Assembly: GCF_016031615.1 (NCBI RefSeq)
Contig: NZ_JACYXC010000001.1
Span: forward strand, 6,634,001 to 6,698,000
Direction of reading: 5' to 3'
Length of the DNA: 64,000 bases
DNA from: Streptomyces pactum
GTDB taxonomy: Bacteria > Actinomycetota > Actinomycetes > Streptomycetales > Streptomycetaceae
This document shows positions 24,638 to 32,991 of the stretch, in pieces. The first letter of the stretch is position 1. Each line of letters opens with the position of its first letter. Both the position numbers and the translations under genes were made by a program. The notes beneath the pieces are model-generated. The model saw nothing but the letters and a program-made list of their open reading frames with translations, made no database searches and was not told the origin of the DNA.

Positions 24638-26196
24638 GGCGCCTCCCCGGCCTTCCCGCCCGCCCGTCCGGCGTCCGTCACCGCGCCGGGCACCGGTCCC
24701 CCGGCGGCCGTGGCCCCGCCCGGCCTCCGCGTCGTGTCCCCGGCCGGCGGGACGGGCAGCCGGGCGCGGACGAGGAAACCGCCCTCCGGGCGCGGGCCCG
24801 CGAAGAGGTGTCCCCCGACCGCGGTGGCACGTTCCCGCATCCCGATCAGACCGTGGCCGGGCGGACGGTCCGGTGCCGCGGACGCGCCCGGTCCCGGAGG
24901 CGTGGCCGGCGCCGCCCGGGAGCCCCGCCCGTCGTCGGCGACGGTGATGGTCACACGGTCGCGGTCCCAGGTGAGACGGACCTGAGCGGTGGCGGTGCCG
25001 GCGTGCCGGGCCACGTTGGTCAGGGCCTCCTGGACGATGCGGTAGGCGGTGAGGTCCACTCCCGGCGGCAGCGGTCCGGCCGTGCCTTCCTGGTGCACCG
25101 ACACCTCCAGACCCGCGCGGCGGAAGGAGTCGAGGAGCGCGGGGAGCCGGGACAGCCCGGGTGCCGGTTCGGCCGGCGCGGCCGTGTCCCCGGACTGACG
25201 CAGCAGACCGACCGTGGCCCGCAGTTCGTCGAGCGCCTGGGCGGTGGTCCCGATGAGATCCTGGAGGCTCGTGCGGGCCTGCTCCGGGCGCGCGTCGAAG
25301 AAGTGGGCGGCGACCGTGGCCTGGGCGTGGGCCAGGGTGATCTGATGCGCCACCAGGTCGTGCAGCTCCCGGGCGATGCGCACCCGTTCCTCGGCCACCC
25401 TGCGGCGCGCCTCGGCGTCCCGGCTCTCCTCGGCCCGCCGGGCCCGTTCCTCCACGGCCGCCAGGTAGGCCCGCCGGTTGCGCACCGCATGCGCGAGTAC
25501 GCCGGCCACCGGCGGGAACACCGCCACCGCACCCATCCTGCTCGCGTCCTTCCACGACACGTTCCCGGACAAGGGGATGGCGGCGACCAGTACCGCGGAC
25601 GTGAGCAGCACCGCAGCCGCCGCGCGCCGTTCGGTGCGCGCCGCGAGCGCGCAGGAGTACGCGGCGATCACGGCGGGGGCCACGATGAGCGGGGTGAGCA
25701 GCAGGCCCAGGGGCGGCACCAGCACGCCGGCCGCGGTCGTGGCCGCCAGGGCGGCCGGTGGCGCCCGGTGCCGTACGGGCAGGACGGCACAGGACACCAC
25801 GGCGATGGCGTAGGCGGCGGCCGGCGGTGCCGACAGGGTGTCGTCCACCTGTATCACCCCGCCGAGCAGACAGAGCGCGAAGGCCGTCGCCATGATCGCC
25901 GCTTCTCGCCGCCACGCGCCGGACGACCGCGGGCCCCCGCCATCGGTGCCCGCCCCGGCCCCGGCCGGCGGGGAGCCGCCGCACCGCTGCGTCGGTCCCG
26001 GCCGCGAAGGATGGGGCACGCCCGCCCGGTGCCTCACCCTCGACAACGGTAATCGGCACACGCGCCTCAGGATACGAGCCGGCCGCCGGGCCCGGTGGCC
26101 GGGCGGCGGGGCCGCCGGCCCGGGCGCCACCGGCCCGGAACCTCGGGGACGCCGCCGGAAGGCAGGCCGTCCGAACCGGTGAGGAGAAGTCGCCAC
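24634..26196 (-). CDS. Sensor histidine kinase (HisKA_3, NarX/DesK-like)
   Basis: A 520-residue membrane kinase as started here. About 100 Arg/Pro-rich residues precede roughly four to six membrane helices, then a HisKA_3 domain with ARELHDLVAHQ (His about residue 279) and an HATPase_c domain with EALTNVARHAG, VADDGRGS and GHGLIGMRERA. The GTG at 26196 is chosen because GGAGTGATCA and the first ten codons match the start of the MFS gene in the duplicated leader. A start nearer the first helix (Met about 102) remains possible. It is translationally coupled to the response regulator and converges on the MFS operon. Confidence 0.85.
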   Translation of the reverse strand: MATSPHRFGRPAFRRRPRGSGPVAPGPAAPPPGHRARRPARILRRVCRLPLSRVRHRAGVPHPSRPGPTQRCGGSPPAGAGAGTDGGGPRSSGAWRREAAIMATAFALCLLGGVIQVDDTLSAPPAAAYAIAVVSCAVLPVRHRAPPAALAATTAAGVLVPPLGLLLTPLIVAPAVIAAYSCALAARTERRAAAAVLLTSAVLVAAIPLSGNVSWKDASRMGAVAVFPPVAGVLAHAVRNRRAYLAAVEERARRAEESRDAEARRRVAEERVRIARELHDLVAHQITLAHAQATVAAHFFDARPEQARTSLQDLIGTTAQALDELRATVGLLRQSGDTAAPAEPAPGLSRLPALLDSFRRAGLEVSVHQEGTAGPLPPGVDLTAYRIVQEALTNVARHAGTATAQVRLTWDRDRVTITVADDGRGSRAAPATPPGPGASAAPDRPPGHGLIGMRERATAVGGHLFAGPRPEGGFLVRARLPVPPAGDTTRRPGGATAAGGPVPGAVTDAGRAGGKAGEAP

Positions 26197-26295
26197 CCGC
26201 TGATCACTCCGGACACCACGAGAAGAGGGGAACGCGCGCGGTCCCGCGCGCCACCCCCCACATTTCCCTGCGGCGCCCCGACGGGCATCGTCCCC
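26166..26295 (-). repeat. Shared leader, copy B (upstream of and into the kinase gene)
   Basis: The inverted counterpart of 20975-21102. Ribosome binding site, spacing and first codons are kept: copy A encodes MTASPHRIGR and copy B MATSPHRFGR. After about 35 bases of coding sequence the two copies diverge. Confidence 0.85.
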
Positions 26296-26311
26296 GGGGG
26301 CCGTCCGCGGC

Positions 26312-26363
26312 CTGGTGCCCGCGCACCAGCCCGCTCCCCGGTCCTGGTGCCCGCGCACCAGGA
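26312..26363. promoter_or_regulatory. Candidate operator pair upstream of the kinase operon
   Basis: Two inverted repeats, CTGGTGC-CCGC-GCACCAG (26312-26329) and TCCTGGTGC-CCGC-GCACCAGGA (26342-26363), with centres 32 bases apart, about three helical turns. They occupy the same positions relative to the start codon as the pair in front of the MFS operon. Confidence 0.65.
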
Positions 26364-26524
26364 GCCGGTACGCGGACCGGCGGGCCGGGGCTCGTTCCCG
26401 GCGGGACCGGGCCGGGAGCCGGTGACCCGAGGGCCGCCGCCGGACCTCCCGCCGCCGGCCGAGATGAGGCACGACAGCCGGCCCGGCGGACCGGGGGCCC
26501 GATCCGCCGACGTCCCGTCACGAA

Positions 26525-26596
26525 GGCGCCGGCCGGGGTCGTCACGGAGGTCTCGGCCGGGGTCGTCATGGAGGCGCCGGCCGGGGTCGTCAGGGA
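26525..26596. repeat. 24-bp tandem repeat, three units
   Basis: Three 24-base units with the common core CGGCCGGGGTCGTCA and one base varying before GGA, at 26525-26548, 26549-26572 and 26573-26596, plus a partial fourth. It lies in non-coding sequence beside the glycosyltransferase gene. Confidence 0.75.
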
Positions 26597-26689
26597 GAGG
26601 CGCCGGCCGGGGCCGGTCGCCGCGCGGGGGACGGGTCGGCCCGCCTCCCCGGCACGGGCGGTGGCCGGGGAGGCGGCGGACCCCGCCGG

Positions 26690-28846
26690 TCAGGCGAACT
26701 CGGGCGCCCCCGGGGCGCTCGCGGCCGGCCGGTCCGGGGTCTGCTCGTGGTCGCGGGCGCTCAGCGTGAGGTTCCCGGCCGCGTTGAAGAACGGCCGGAA
26801 GCGGGTGGCCCCCCGCTCCGGGTGGTCCAGCACCCGGGCCGGGTGGACGTCGGTCTTCTTCCGGTCCGCCAGGTCACCGGCGATCCGGCCGAGCGGCACC
26901 GGGGAGGCCCCGGGCGCGCAGAGCAGCCGCAGGTCCCACAGGTCCTGCTCCACCGAGGTCCGCCGGTCGAGCGCCGCCGCGTACGGGAGGGTGACCTCGA
27001 ACCGGGCGGTGCCCCGCCCACCGGGCACGGCGGTGACCGGCGCCCGGAAGTCGTACGCGTCACCCTGCCGGGACGCCGCGACGACCACCGCCTCCGGACC
27101 GAGCACGGCGGTGCCGTACAGGTCCGCGGTCACCGTCACGGTGCCCTGGCCCACCAGCACCTCGGCGACCTCGGCGTGCGAGGGACGCAGCCAGGTCCGC
27201 AGCGCCAGGAAGCCGTCGGCGGTGGTGTAGGGGACCAGCCCGGTCACCCCGTCCTTCCCCGCCGGCAGCGGGAAGACCACCAGCCGGGCGGTCTCGACCA
27301 GCCGGGCGGTGAGCCGGGTCCGCTTGTTGGTGCCGCGGGGCGCCACGTAGCAGTCCCAGCGGCCCTCGGGCAGCACCTGCGCGGTCCGCTCCAGGGTGAC
27401 CTCGGCGTGGCTGCCCAGGGGCGCCGGCAGCGGCAGCCGCACCTCGCGCTTCTCCGGGTCCCGGCGCAGCCGCACCACCAGGTCCAGGTCGCCCTCGGGC
27501 AGTTCGGCGACGGGCAGCCGCACCGTGACCCCGCCGTCCGCGGTGGCCCGGCAGTGCGCGTGCACCGGCCCCTGGGCGGCCGGCGCCACCGGTGCCTCCT
27601 CGGCCGCCGGCCGCGCCCGGTCGGCCCGCGGCACGATGCGGCGCAGCTGCGACCGTACGCGCCGCAGCAGCGGCGGGGCCGCGGGCGCCGGGCGCGCCGA
27701 CCGCAGCTCGTGGATGAGGCTCTCGTAGCGCTCGGCGATGATCGACGGGTCGAAGGAGGCGGCCGTGGTACGGGCCTTGGCGGCCATCCGCAGCCGGGTC
27801 TCCCGGTCGTCGATCATGCGCAGCAGCGCGGCGGCGTAGGCGTCCACCCCGCCGTCGAGCGGGACGAGCAGCCCGTCCGAGCCGTGGGTGATGATCTCGC
27901 CCGGACCGTAGGGGCAGTCGGTGGCGACCACCGGCACCCCGCAGTGCATGGCCTCCACGATGGTCATGCCGAAGGACTCCGCGTCGGAGGAGACGGCGGC
28001 GATGGAGCCCTTGGCCCACTCGGTCTCGATGGGGGAGACCGCGCCCATCAGCCGGATGCGGTTGTACAGCCCCAGCCGGTCGATGCGCTCCCGCAGCGCG
28101 CCCTTCTGCGGGCCGCGGCCGTAGATCCGCAGGTGCCAGTCGGGGCGTTCGGCGGCGACCTTGGCGAAGGCGTCGATGAGCCGGTCGTAACGCTTGATCT
28201 CGACCAGCCGGCCGGCCGCGACGATCAGCTTGGCGGCGTTGCCGGAGGGCTCGACCGCCGGGGCGGGCACCCCGTTGGGGATGCACAGGATGCGGGTGGT
28301 CACGCCGGGCAGCGCGGCCTGGTAGACCGCGGCGTCGGCGTGGGAGACCGTGACGAAGGCGTCCAGGCCGGCCAGAGCCGCGTTCTGGTCGTCGCGCACC
28401 TGCGGGGTGTGCGAGTTGAAGGTGAGGTGCTCCTGCCCGATGCGGATGAGGCGGTCACCGCCGTACCGGGCGAGGTAGCCGTTGAGCACCGGGCGGGTGG
28501 CGATGACGACGTCGGCGTCGGTGTCCCGCAGATAGGCGGCGATCCGGTCGTCGGTGAGCCGGGAGGGCGCCATCGGACCGAAGGCCACGCCGGTGTCGGT
28601 GAACATGGTGCTCGGCTGCTTCGCCGCGGGGTCCTCGCCGTCGTGGCCGGAGGACTCCGGACGCCAGTCGATCAGCGGGACCAGGCGCACCTCGGCGGCG
28701 ATGTCCAGCTGCGGGGTGTCGGCCGGGCGGTAGACGCTGGCGATCTCGACCTGGTGGTGCGCCGACAGCGCCCGGGACAGGTTCACCGTGGAACGGATCG
28801 TCCCGCCGATGCCGTAGGCGTTGTAGATCAGAAAGGCGATCTTCAC
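26690..28846 (-). CDS. GT4-type glycosyltransferase with a long C-terminal beta-rich region
   Basis: A 718-residue protein. The first 390 residues are a GT-B fold glycosyltransferase: KIAFLIYNAYGIGGTIRST at the N terminus, LIVAAGRLVEIKRYDRLIDA at the domain junction, and EAMHCGVPVVATDCPYGPGE for the nucleotide-sugar donor site. After a Pro/Ala linker, about 300 residues lack catalytic motifs and look beta-rich (VRLPLPAPLGSHAEVTL, ARFEVTLPYAAALDRR), as in actinobacterial teichoic acid or exopolysaccharide glycosyltransferases. The GTG at 28846 is preferred (GAGGGG upstream); an ATG six codons earlier is possible. No membrane segments. It probably works on a cell-surface polymer; acceptor unknown. 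Confidence 0.82.
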   Translation of the reverse strand: MKIAFLIYNAYGIGGTIRSTVNLSRALSAHHQVEIASVYRPADTPQLDIAAEVRLVPLIDWRPESSGHDGEDPAAKQPSTMFTDTGVAFGPMAPSRLTDDRIAAYLRDTDADVVIATRPVLNGYLARYGGDRLIRIGQEHLTFNSHTPQVRDDQNAALAGLDAFVTVSHADAAVYQAALPGVTTRILCIPNGVPAPAVEPSGNAAKLIVAAGRLVEIKRYDRLIDAFAKVAAERPDWHLRIYGRGPQKGALRERIDRLGLYNRIRLMGAVSPIETEWAKGSIAAVSSDAESFGMTIVEAMHCGVPVVATDCPYGPGEIITHGSDGLLVPLDGGVDAYAAALLRMIDDRETRLRMAAKARTTAASFDPSIIAERYESLIHELRSARPAPAAPPLLRRVRSQLRRIVPRADRARPAAEEAPVAPAAQGPVHAHCRATADGGVTVRLPVAELPEGDLDLVVRLRRDPEKREVRLPLPAPLGSHAEVTLERTAQVLPEGRWDCYVAPRGTNKRTRLTARLVETARLVVFPLPAGKDGVTGLVPYTTADGFLALRTWLRPSHAEVAEVLVGQGTVTVTADLYGTAVLGPEAVVVAASRQGDAYDFRAPVTAVPGGRGTARFEVTLPYAAALDRRTSVEQDLWDLRLLCAPGASPVPLGRIAGDLADRKKTDVHPARVLDHPERGATRFRPFFNAAGNLTLSARDHEQTPDRPAASAPGAPEFA

Positions 28847-29298
28847 CCGTCCTGTACCCCTCATTCGCGGGCGCGCCGGTCCGGCGCGGCCGTGGTCGAT
28901 ACGGGCCCGGCCAAGGAGGCGGCCCGGGACATCAGACCCGGCCACGGGCGGAAGGTTGTGCGCGGGCCGTGAATTGTGATGACCGTCATATGTATACCGG
29001 GTGAAGGGCGGATGACGCGGCCGGGGGGGGCGGGGTGTGCCGCCGGCGGCCCGGCGTGCGGGCGGGTCGAGGCCGGGTCGGACGCCCGGGAGGCAGGCCG
29101 GGCGCGGCCACGACGCCCGGGGCGTACGCACGGGGACGGCCACGACGCCCGGGGCGTACGCACGGGGACGGCCACGACGCCCGGGATGCGCGCACGGGCA
29201 CGTTCGGCGACGCCCGGCCGTGCCCGGCCTCCGACCGCGGGGCTGTGGGATCCTGGCCGGGTGGGGGCGCCGGGGGGCCGAGCGCGGGAGGTGTACCG
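28847..29298. other. Divergent region between glycosyltransferase and HAD genes
   Basis: About 450 bases. A lower-GC patch at about 28965-29000 probably holds the glycosyltransferase promoter; the rest contains the 32-bp tandem repeat at 29105. No gene seen. Confidence 0.45.
29105..29200. repeat. 32-bp tandem repeat, three units
   Basis: Three head-to-tail 32-base units starting CGGCCACGACGCCCGGG at 29105, 29137 and 29169; the first two are almost identical and the third has a few changes. They lie just upstream of the HAD phosphatase gene. Confidence 0.8.
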
Positions 29299-29781
29299 GT
29301 GGCAGCACCGCCGCTGGCGGTCTTCGACCTGGACGGCACCCTGGCCGACGTCCGGCACCGCCTGCACCACCTGGAGCGCCGCCCCCGGGACTGGCAGGCG
29401 TTCTTCCGCGCCGCGCCGCAGGACCCGCCGCTGGCCGAGGGGGTCGCGCTGGCCCGGGCCGGTGCGGTGGGCTGTGAGGTCGCCTATGTGACCGGGCGCC
29501 CCGAGCACTGCCGCGCCGACACGGAGGAGTGGCTCGCCCGGCACGGGCTGCCGTCCGGCCGGTTGCTGATGCGCAGGCCGCACGACCGCCGCCCGGCCCG
29601 GGTCGCCAAGCCGGAACTGCTGGCACGGCTGGCCCGGAACCGGACCGTCGCCCTGGTGGTCGATGACGACGAGCAGGTCTGTGCCGCCTACGAGCGGGCC
29701 GGTTTCCCGGTGGTACGGGCCGCCTGGGCGGCCGCGGAGCCGGTGCTGCGGCAGGTCCAGGAGGAGGAAGGCCGCTCATAA
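29299..29781 (+). CDS. HAD-family phosphatase
   Basis: A 160-residue HAD hydrolase with motif I LAVFDLDGTLADV (nucleophile Asp in DLDGT), motif II-like AYVTGRPEHC and motif IV-like ALVVDDDEQVCAAYERAG. The compact size and RHRLHHLERRPRDWQAFFRA resemble the phosphatase domain of polynucleotide kinase-phosphatase proteins. The GTG at 29299 follows GGGAGG at seven bases. The substrate is unknown. It precedes the TetR gene by 141 bases but is probably a separate unit, because that gene has its own promoter. Confidence 0.8.
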   Translation: MAAPPLAVFDLDGTLADVRHRLHHLERRPRDWQAFFRAAPQDPPLAEGVALARAGAVGCEVAYVTGRPEHCRADTEEWLARHGLPSGRLLMRRPHDRRPARVAKPELLARLARNRTVALVVDDDEQVCAAYERAGFPVVRAAWAAAEPVLRQVQEEEGRS

Positions 29782-29887
29782 CCGCCGGCCGCCCGGCCGA
29801 AGGTCCGGAAGCCGCGACCCGCTCCGTACGGGGCTGCGGCCGGACGTGTGCGGCAGCCGCCGCCCGCGTCGACGGTCCGCGTCCGCA

Positions 29888-29922
29888 TTGACAGCCCCGA
29901 GTGTGAGTGGTTGAGTACTCAC
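29888..29922 (+). promoter_or_regulatory. Promoter and operator of the TetR gene at 29923
   Basis: TTGACA (29888-29893), a 17-base spacer and TTGAGT (29911-29916), directly before the ATG. The 19-bp near-palindrome GTGAGTGGTTGAGTACTCA (29903-29921) overlaps the -10 and the transcription start, so autorepression is likely. Confidence 0.7.
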
Positions 29923-30489
29923 ATGCAATCGGAACGGCAACGACGGCTCTCCACCGCGGAGGAACGCCGCGCCACGGTGCTGCGCACCGCCATCGGCGCG
30001 TTCGCGGCGCGCGGTTACTTCGGCACCACCACGACGGAGGTGGCCAAGGCCGCCGGCATCTCCCAGGCGTACGTCTACCGGCTGTTCCCCAGCAAGGAGG
30101 CGCTGTTCGCCGCGGTCGTCGAGCACTGCTTCACCCGGGTCCGCGCGGCCCTGGAGGAGGGCGCCGCGACGGCGAAGGGGGGCTCCGCCGAGGCCGTGCT
30201 GGACTCCATGGGTGATGCGTACGCGCGTCTGATCAGCGACAACGACCTGCTGTTGGTGCAGTTGCACGCCCAGGCCGCGGCGGTCTCCGAACCCGCCATC
30301 CGGGAAGCGGTGCGGGCCGGGTACGCCCGCACCGTCGAATACGTGCGCGGGGCCTCGGGGGGTGACGAGCGGCAGGTGCAGGAGTTCTTCGCCGTCGGCG
30401 CGCTCTGTCATCTGCTGGTCTCGGTCGACGCGGCGGCGGTGGACGCGCCCTGGACCCGCACCCTCGCCGCCGGGATCACGCACTACTGA
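29923..30489 (+). CDS. TetR-family repressor
   Basis: A 188-residue TetR regulator. The N-terminal helix-turn-helix spans about residues 14-58, with AIGAFAARGYFGTTTTEVAK then AAGISQAYVYRLFPSKEALF, and the C-terminal ligand domain is helical. The ATG at 29923 sits immediately after the operator, so the message is probably leaderless or nearly so. A matching 19-bp site lies at 30594 before the SRPBCC gene. It probably controls itself and the SRPBCC/oxygenase genes; the ligand is unknown. Confidence 0.88.
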   Translation: MQSERQRRLSTAEERRATVLRTAIGAFAARGYFGTTTTEVAKAAGISQAYVYRLFPSKEALFAAVVEHCFTRVRAALEEGAATAKGGSAEAVLDSMGDAYARLISDNDLLLVQLHAQAAAVSEPAIREAVRAGYARTVEYVRGASGGDERQVQEFFAVGALCHLLVSVDAAAVDAPWTRTLAAGITHY

Positions 30490-30853
30490 AACGACCGACC
30501 ACGACCGGCCGGGGCCCGCCGTGCCCGGTCGCGACCGGGCGGGCGGCCCGTCGGACCCCGGTCCGGAGGTCGCCCGTTTCTTCGAGGCCGCGAGTGAGTG
30601 GTCAATCACTCATCGAGAAGAGGGAAGGCGACTCACCCGTCCGTCGGGCGCCGGGGAGCGCCCGGCCGTACCGCGCCCACCGGCCCACCGCTCCGTCGGG
30701 CGCTCCCGTACCCACCGGCCGGCCCCGCCACGTCCGCGACCCACGTCCTCCACGCCCGGCCACTCCGACCCCACCCGCCACCCGTCCCTCACGCGCACCG
30801 CGCTCATCACACCCCGAACCCCCGGCCCCACACCGCAGAAGGAGCCCCCAGCC
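30490..30853. other. Intergenic region before the SRPBCC gene
   Basis: Contains the second TetR operator at 30594. The 200 bases after it are cytosine-rich and would make an unusually long untranslated leader; no gene seen. Confidence 0.45.
30594..30612. promoter_or_regulatory. Second TetR-type operator
   Basis: GTGAGTGGTCAATCACTCA, differing from the site at 29903 at only four positions, with the inverted repeat GAGTG-N6-CACTC. It is the likely control point of the SRPBCC-oxygenase operon. Confidence 0.75.
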
Positions 30854-31345
30854 ATGACCGTGACCCGTCGTACCGCCATCCGTTCCATCGACCCCGCCGC
30901 TCCCGTCATCGCCCGTGCCGCCACCACCGTGTACGCCCCGCCGGCGGCCGTCTGGGCGCTGCACACGGACATCGGGGCGTGGGCCGACTGGCAGACCGAC
31001 GTCAGCCGCGCCGAGTTCACCGGGCCGCTCGCCCCCGGGGCCACCTTCCGCTGGCACACCCACGGGCTCGCCATCACCTCCACCGTCCACCAGGTGGTGC
31101 CCAGGGAGCGCATCGTCTGGGGCGGCCCGGCCCACGGCATCGACGGCATCCACGTCTGGACGTTCGAGGAGACAGGGGGAGCCGTGACGGTCCGTACCGA
31201 GGAGTCCTGGAGCGGCGCTCCGGCGGAGGCTGATCCGGTGGGCCTCCGGCAGGCGCTCCAGCGGTCCCTGGAGACCTGGCTCCGCCTGCTCAAGGCCGAG
31301 GCCGAGCGGCGGTGGCCGGACCGCCCGTCCGCCGTCACCCCGTAG
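30854..31345 (+). CDS. SRPBCC-family protein (polyketide cyclase/dehydrase-like)
   Basis: A 163-residue START-like/SRPBCC domain protein: ATTVYAPPAAVWALHTDIGAW, then WQTDVSRAEF, FRWHTHGLAITSTVHQVVP and HVWTFEETGGAVTVRTEESW are the usual strands and helices of this ligand-binding fold. AAGGAG precedes the ATG. Such proteins bind or cyclise hydrophobic molecules. Placement between a TetR repressor and a carotenoid-type oxygenase suggests a hydrophobic or terpenoid substrate, which is inference. Confidence 0.85.
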   Translation: MTVTRRTAIRSIDPAAPVIARAATTVYAPPAAVWALHTDIGAWADWQTDVSRAEFTGPLAPGATFRWHTHGLAITSTVHQVVPRERIVWGGPAHGIDGIHVWTFEETGGAVTVRTEESWSGAPAEADPVGLRQALQRSLETWLRLLKAEAERRWPDRPSAVTP

Positions 31346-31595
31346 GGCGGAACGTCCCCGGCCGCGCCCCGACCGCCTCCGCGCCGCCGGCTCCCGCCCC
31401 CGGTCCGTCCTCACCGGCAGCCCACCCGGCGCACCGCACCCCCCATGCGCCCCACCGGAGCCCACCCGGCCACGGCGCCCCGCCCCCAGCCACCGCATCC
31501 CACCGGCCCACCCGCATCCCCCCGGCTCACCCGCAGCCCACCGCCCACCCTCCCACCGCCCACCGCGACCCGCACCACCTGGAGGAGAGACCCCC

Positions 31596-32948
31596 ATGAC
31601 CGGCAAGCCGTACCTCACCGGCCACTACACCCCCGTCCCCGACGAGATCACCGCCTCCGAACTGGCCGTGGAGGGCACCCTGCCCCCGGAGCTGACCGGC
31701 CGGCTGGTGCGCAACGGCCACAACCCGAGGCCCGGCATCACCCCGGCCCACTGGTTCCGCGGCAGCGGCATGGTGCACGGCATCCGGCTCCGCGACGGCC
31801 GCGCCGAGTGGTACCGCAACCGCTGGGTCCGCACCCCCGCCCTGGACGGCGCGCCGTACCTGACCGAGCACGGGCCCGACCTCACCGCCAGCACCGCGGG
31901 CACCCATGTGATCGAGCACGCCGGACGCCTGCTCGCGCTGTGCGAGTCGGCCCTGCCCTTCGAACTCACCGCCGACCTGCGCACCGTGGGGGCGTTCGAC
32001 TGGAACGGGAAGCTCACCTCGGCCATGACCGCGCACCCCAAGGAGGACCCGGTCACCGGGGAGCTCCACTTCTTCTCGTCCTCGCCCTTCCCGCCGTTCC
32101 TGATCCACCACGTCTCCTCACCCGACGGCACGGTCCTCCAGAGCCGTGAGGTCCCCGGGGCGAGCCCCGCGCTCAAGCACGACTTCGCCGTGACCGAGCA
32201 CCACGTGGTCTTCCTGGAGGGCTCGGTGACCTTCGATCCGTCGGAACACTCCGGCATCCCCTACGCCTGGAGCGACACCGTGCCGAGTCGGATCGGGGTG
32301 CTGCCGCGCGGTGCCGGGGGCGCGGCCCGGACCCGCTGGTTCGACATCCGCCCCGGTTTCGCGATGCACCTGGCCAACGCCTACGAGGACGCCCGAGGCC
32401 GGATCGTGGTCGAGGGGCCGGCGGTGGGCCGCGAGGACTGGCAGCGGTCGTGGAACTGGTGGGTCGGAGCCCCCGACCGCGGCGCCGAACCGGTCTCCGG
32501 CTCACACACCGTGCGGTGGACCGTCGATCCGGCGGCGGGCCGGGTCACCGAGGAGCAGACCGACGACCTGACCGTCGAGTTCCCCACCATCAACGACGCC
32601 CGCACCGGCCGGGAGCACCGCTACCAGTACGCGGTCGCCTTCCCCGACGGCCGGGGCACCGGTGACCACGCCCTCGTCAAGTACGACCGCCGCACCGGAA
32701 GCCGGCAGGTCCTGCCCGTGGGCGCCGGCCGGCTGCCCAGCGAGGCCGTCTTCGTGCCCGCCGGGGACGCCGCCGAGGAGGACGCCGGGTATCTGCTCAC
32801 CGTCGTCAGCGACCTGAACGCCGACGCCTCCGGCCTGCTCGTCCTGGACGCCTCGGATCTGTCGGTCCCGCCCCTCGCCACGGTCCGGCTGCCCCGCCGG
32901 GTCCCCGCCACGATCCACGGCTCCTGGATACCGGACGGCCCGCGGTGA
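31596..32948 (+). CDS. Carotenoid-cleavage-type oxygenase (RPE65 family)
   Basis: A 450-residue iron(II) dioxygenase of the carotenoid cleavage/RPE65 family. The four iron-ligand histidines of the seven-bladed propeller can be seen in AMTAHPKEDPVTGELHFF, SPALKHDFAVTEHHVVF, GFAMHLANAYED and, at the C terminus, PATIHGSWIPD. The N-terminal GRLVRNGHNPRPG and HWFRGSGMVHGIRL are family signatures. GGAGGAGAGACC precedes the ATG. It cleaves conjugated double bases of apocarotenoids or stilbene-like compounds in known members. It probably shares an operon with the SRPBCC gene (250 bases apart) under TetR control. No carotenoid synthesis gene lies in the window. Confidence 0.9.
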   Translation: MTGKPYLTGHYTPVPDEITASELAVEGTLPPELTGRLVRNGHNPRPGITPAHWFRGSGMVHGIRLRDGRAEWYRNRWVRTPALDGAPYLTEHGPDLTASTAGTHVIEHAGRLLALCESALPFELTADLRTVGAFDWNGKLTSAMTAHPKEDPVTGELHFFSSSPFPPFLIHHVSSPDGTVLQSREVPGASPALKHDFAVTEHHVVFLEGSVTFDPSEHSGIPYAWSDTVPSRIGVLPRGAGGAARTRWFDIRPGFAMHLANAYEDARGRIVVEGPAVGREDWQRSWNWWVGAPDRGAEPVSGSHTVRWTVDPAAGRVTEEQTDDLTVEFPTINDARTGREHRYQYAVAFPDGRGTGDHALVKYDRRTGSRQVLPVGAGRLPSEAVFVPAGDAAEEDAGYLLTVVSDLNADASGLLVLDASDLSVPPLATVRLPRRVPATIHGSWIPDGPR

Positions 32949-32991
32949 GCCGGGGGCGGCCGGTCCCGCCCCGGGCCGCGCCCCCCGCCTG

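Larger units (their letters stand above)
26197..26689. other. Intergenic region between kinase and glycosyltransferase genes
   Basis: Holds the rest of leader copy B, the palindrome pair at 26312-26363 and the 24-bp tandem repeat at 26525. No gene seen; the open frames here are GC-rich by-products. Confidence 0.5.

Noticed and set aside
26059..26196. Kinase start at a GTG near 26050 with a TATCCT -10 box
   Set aside because: Possible, but the start at 26196 has a better ribosome binding site and is conserved with the MFS gene start.
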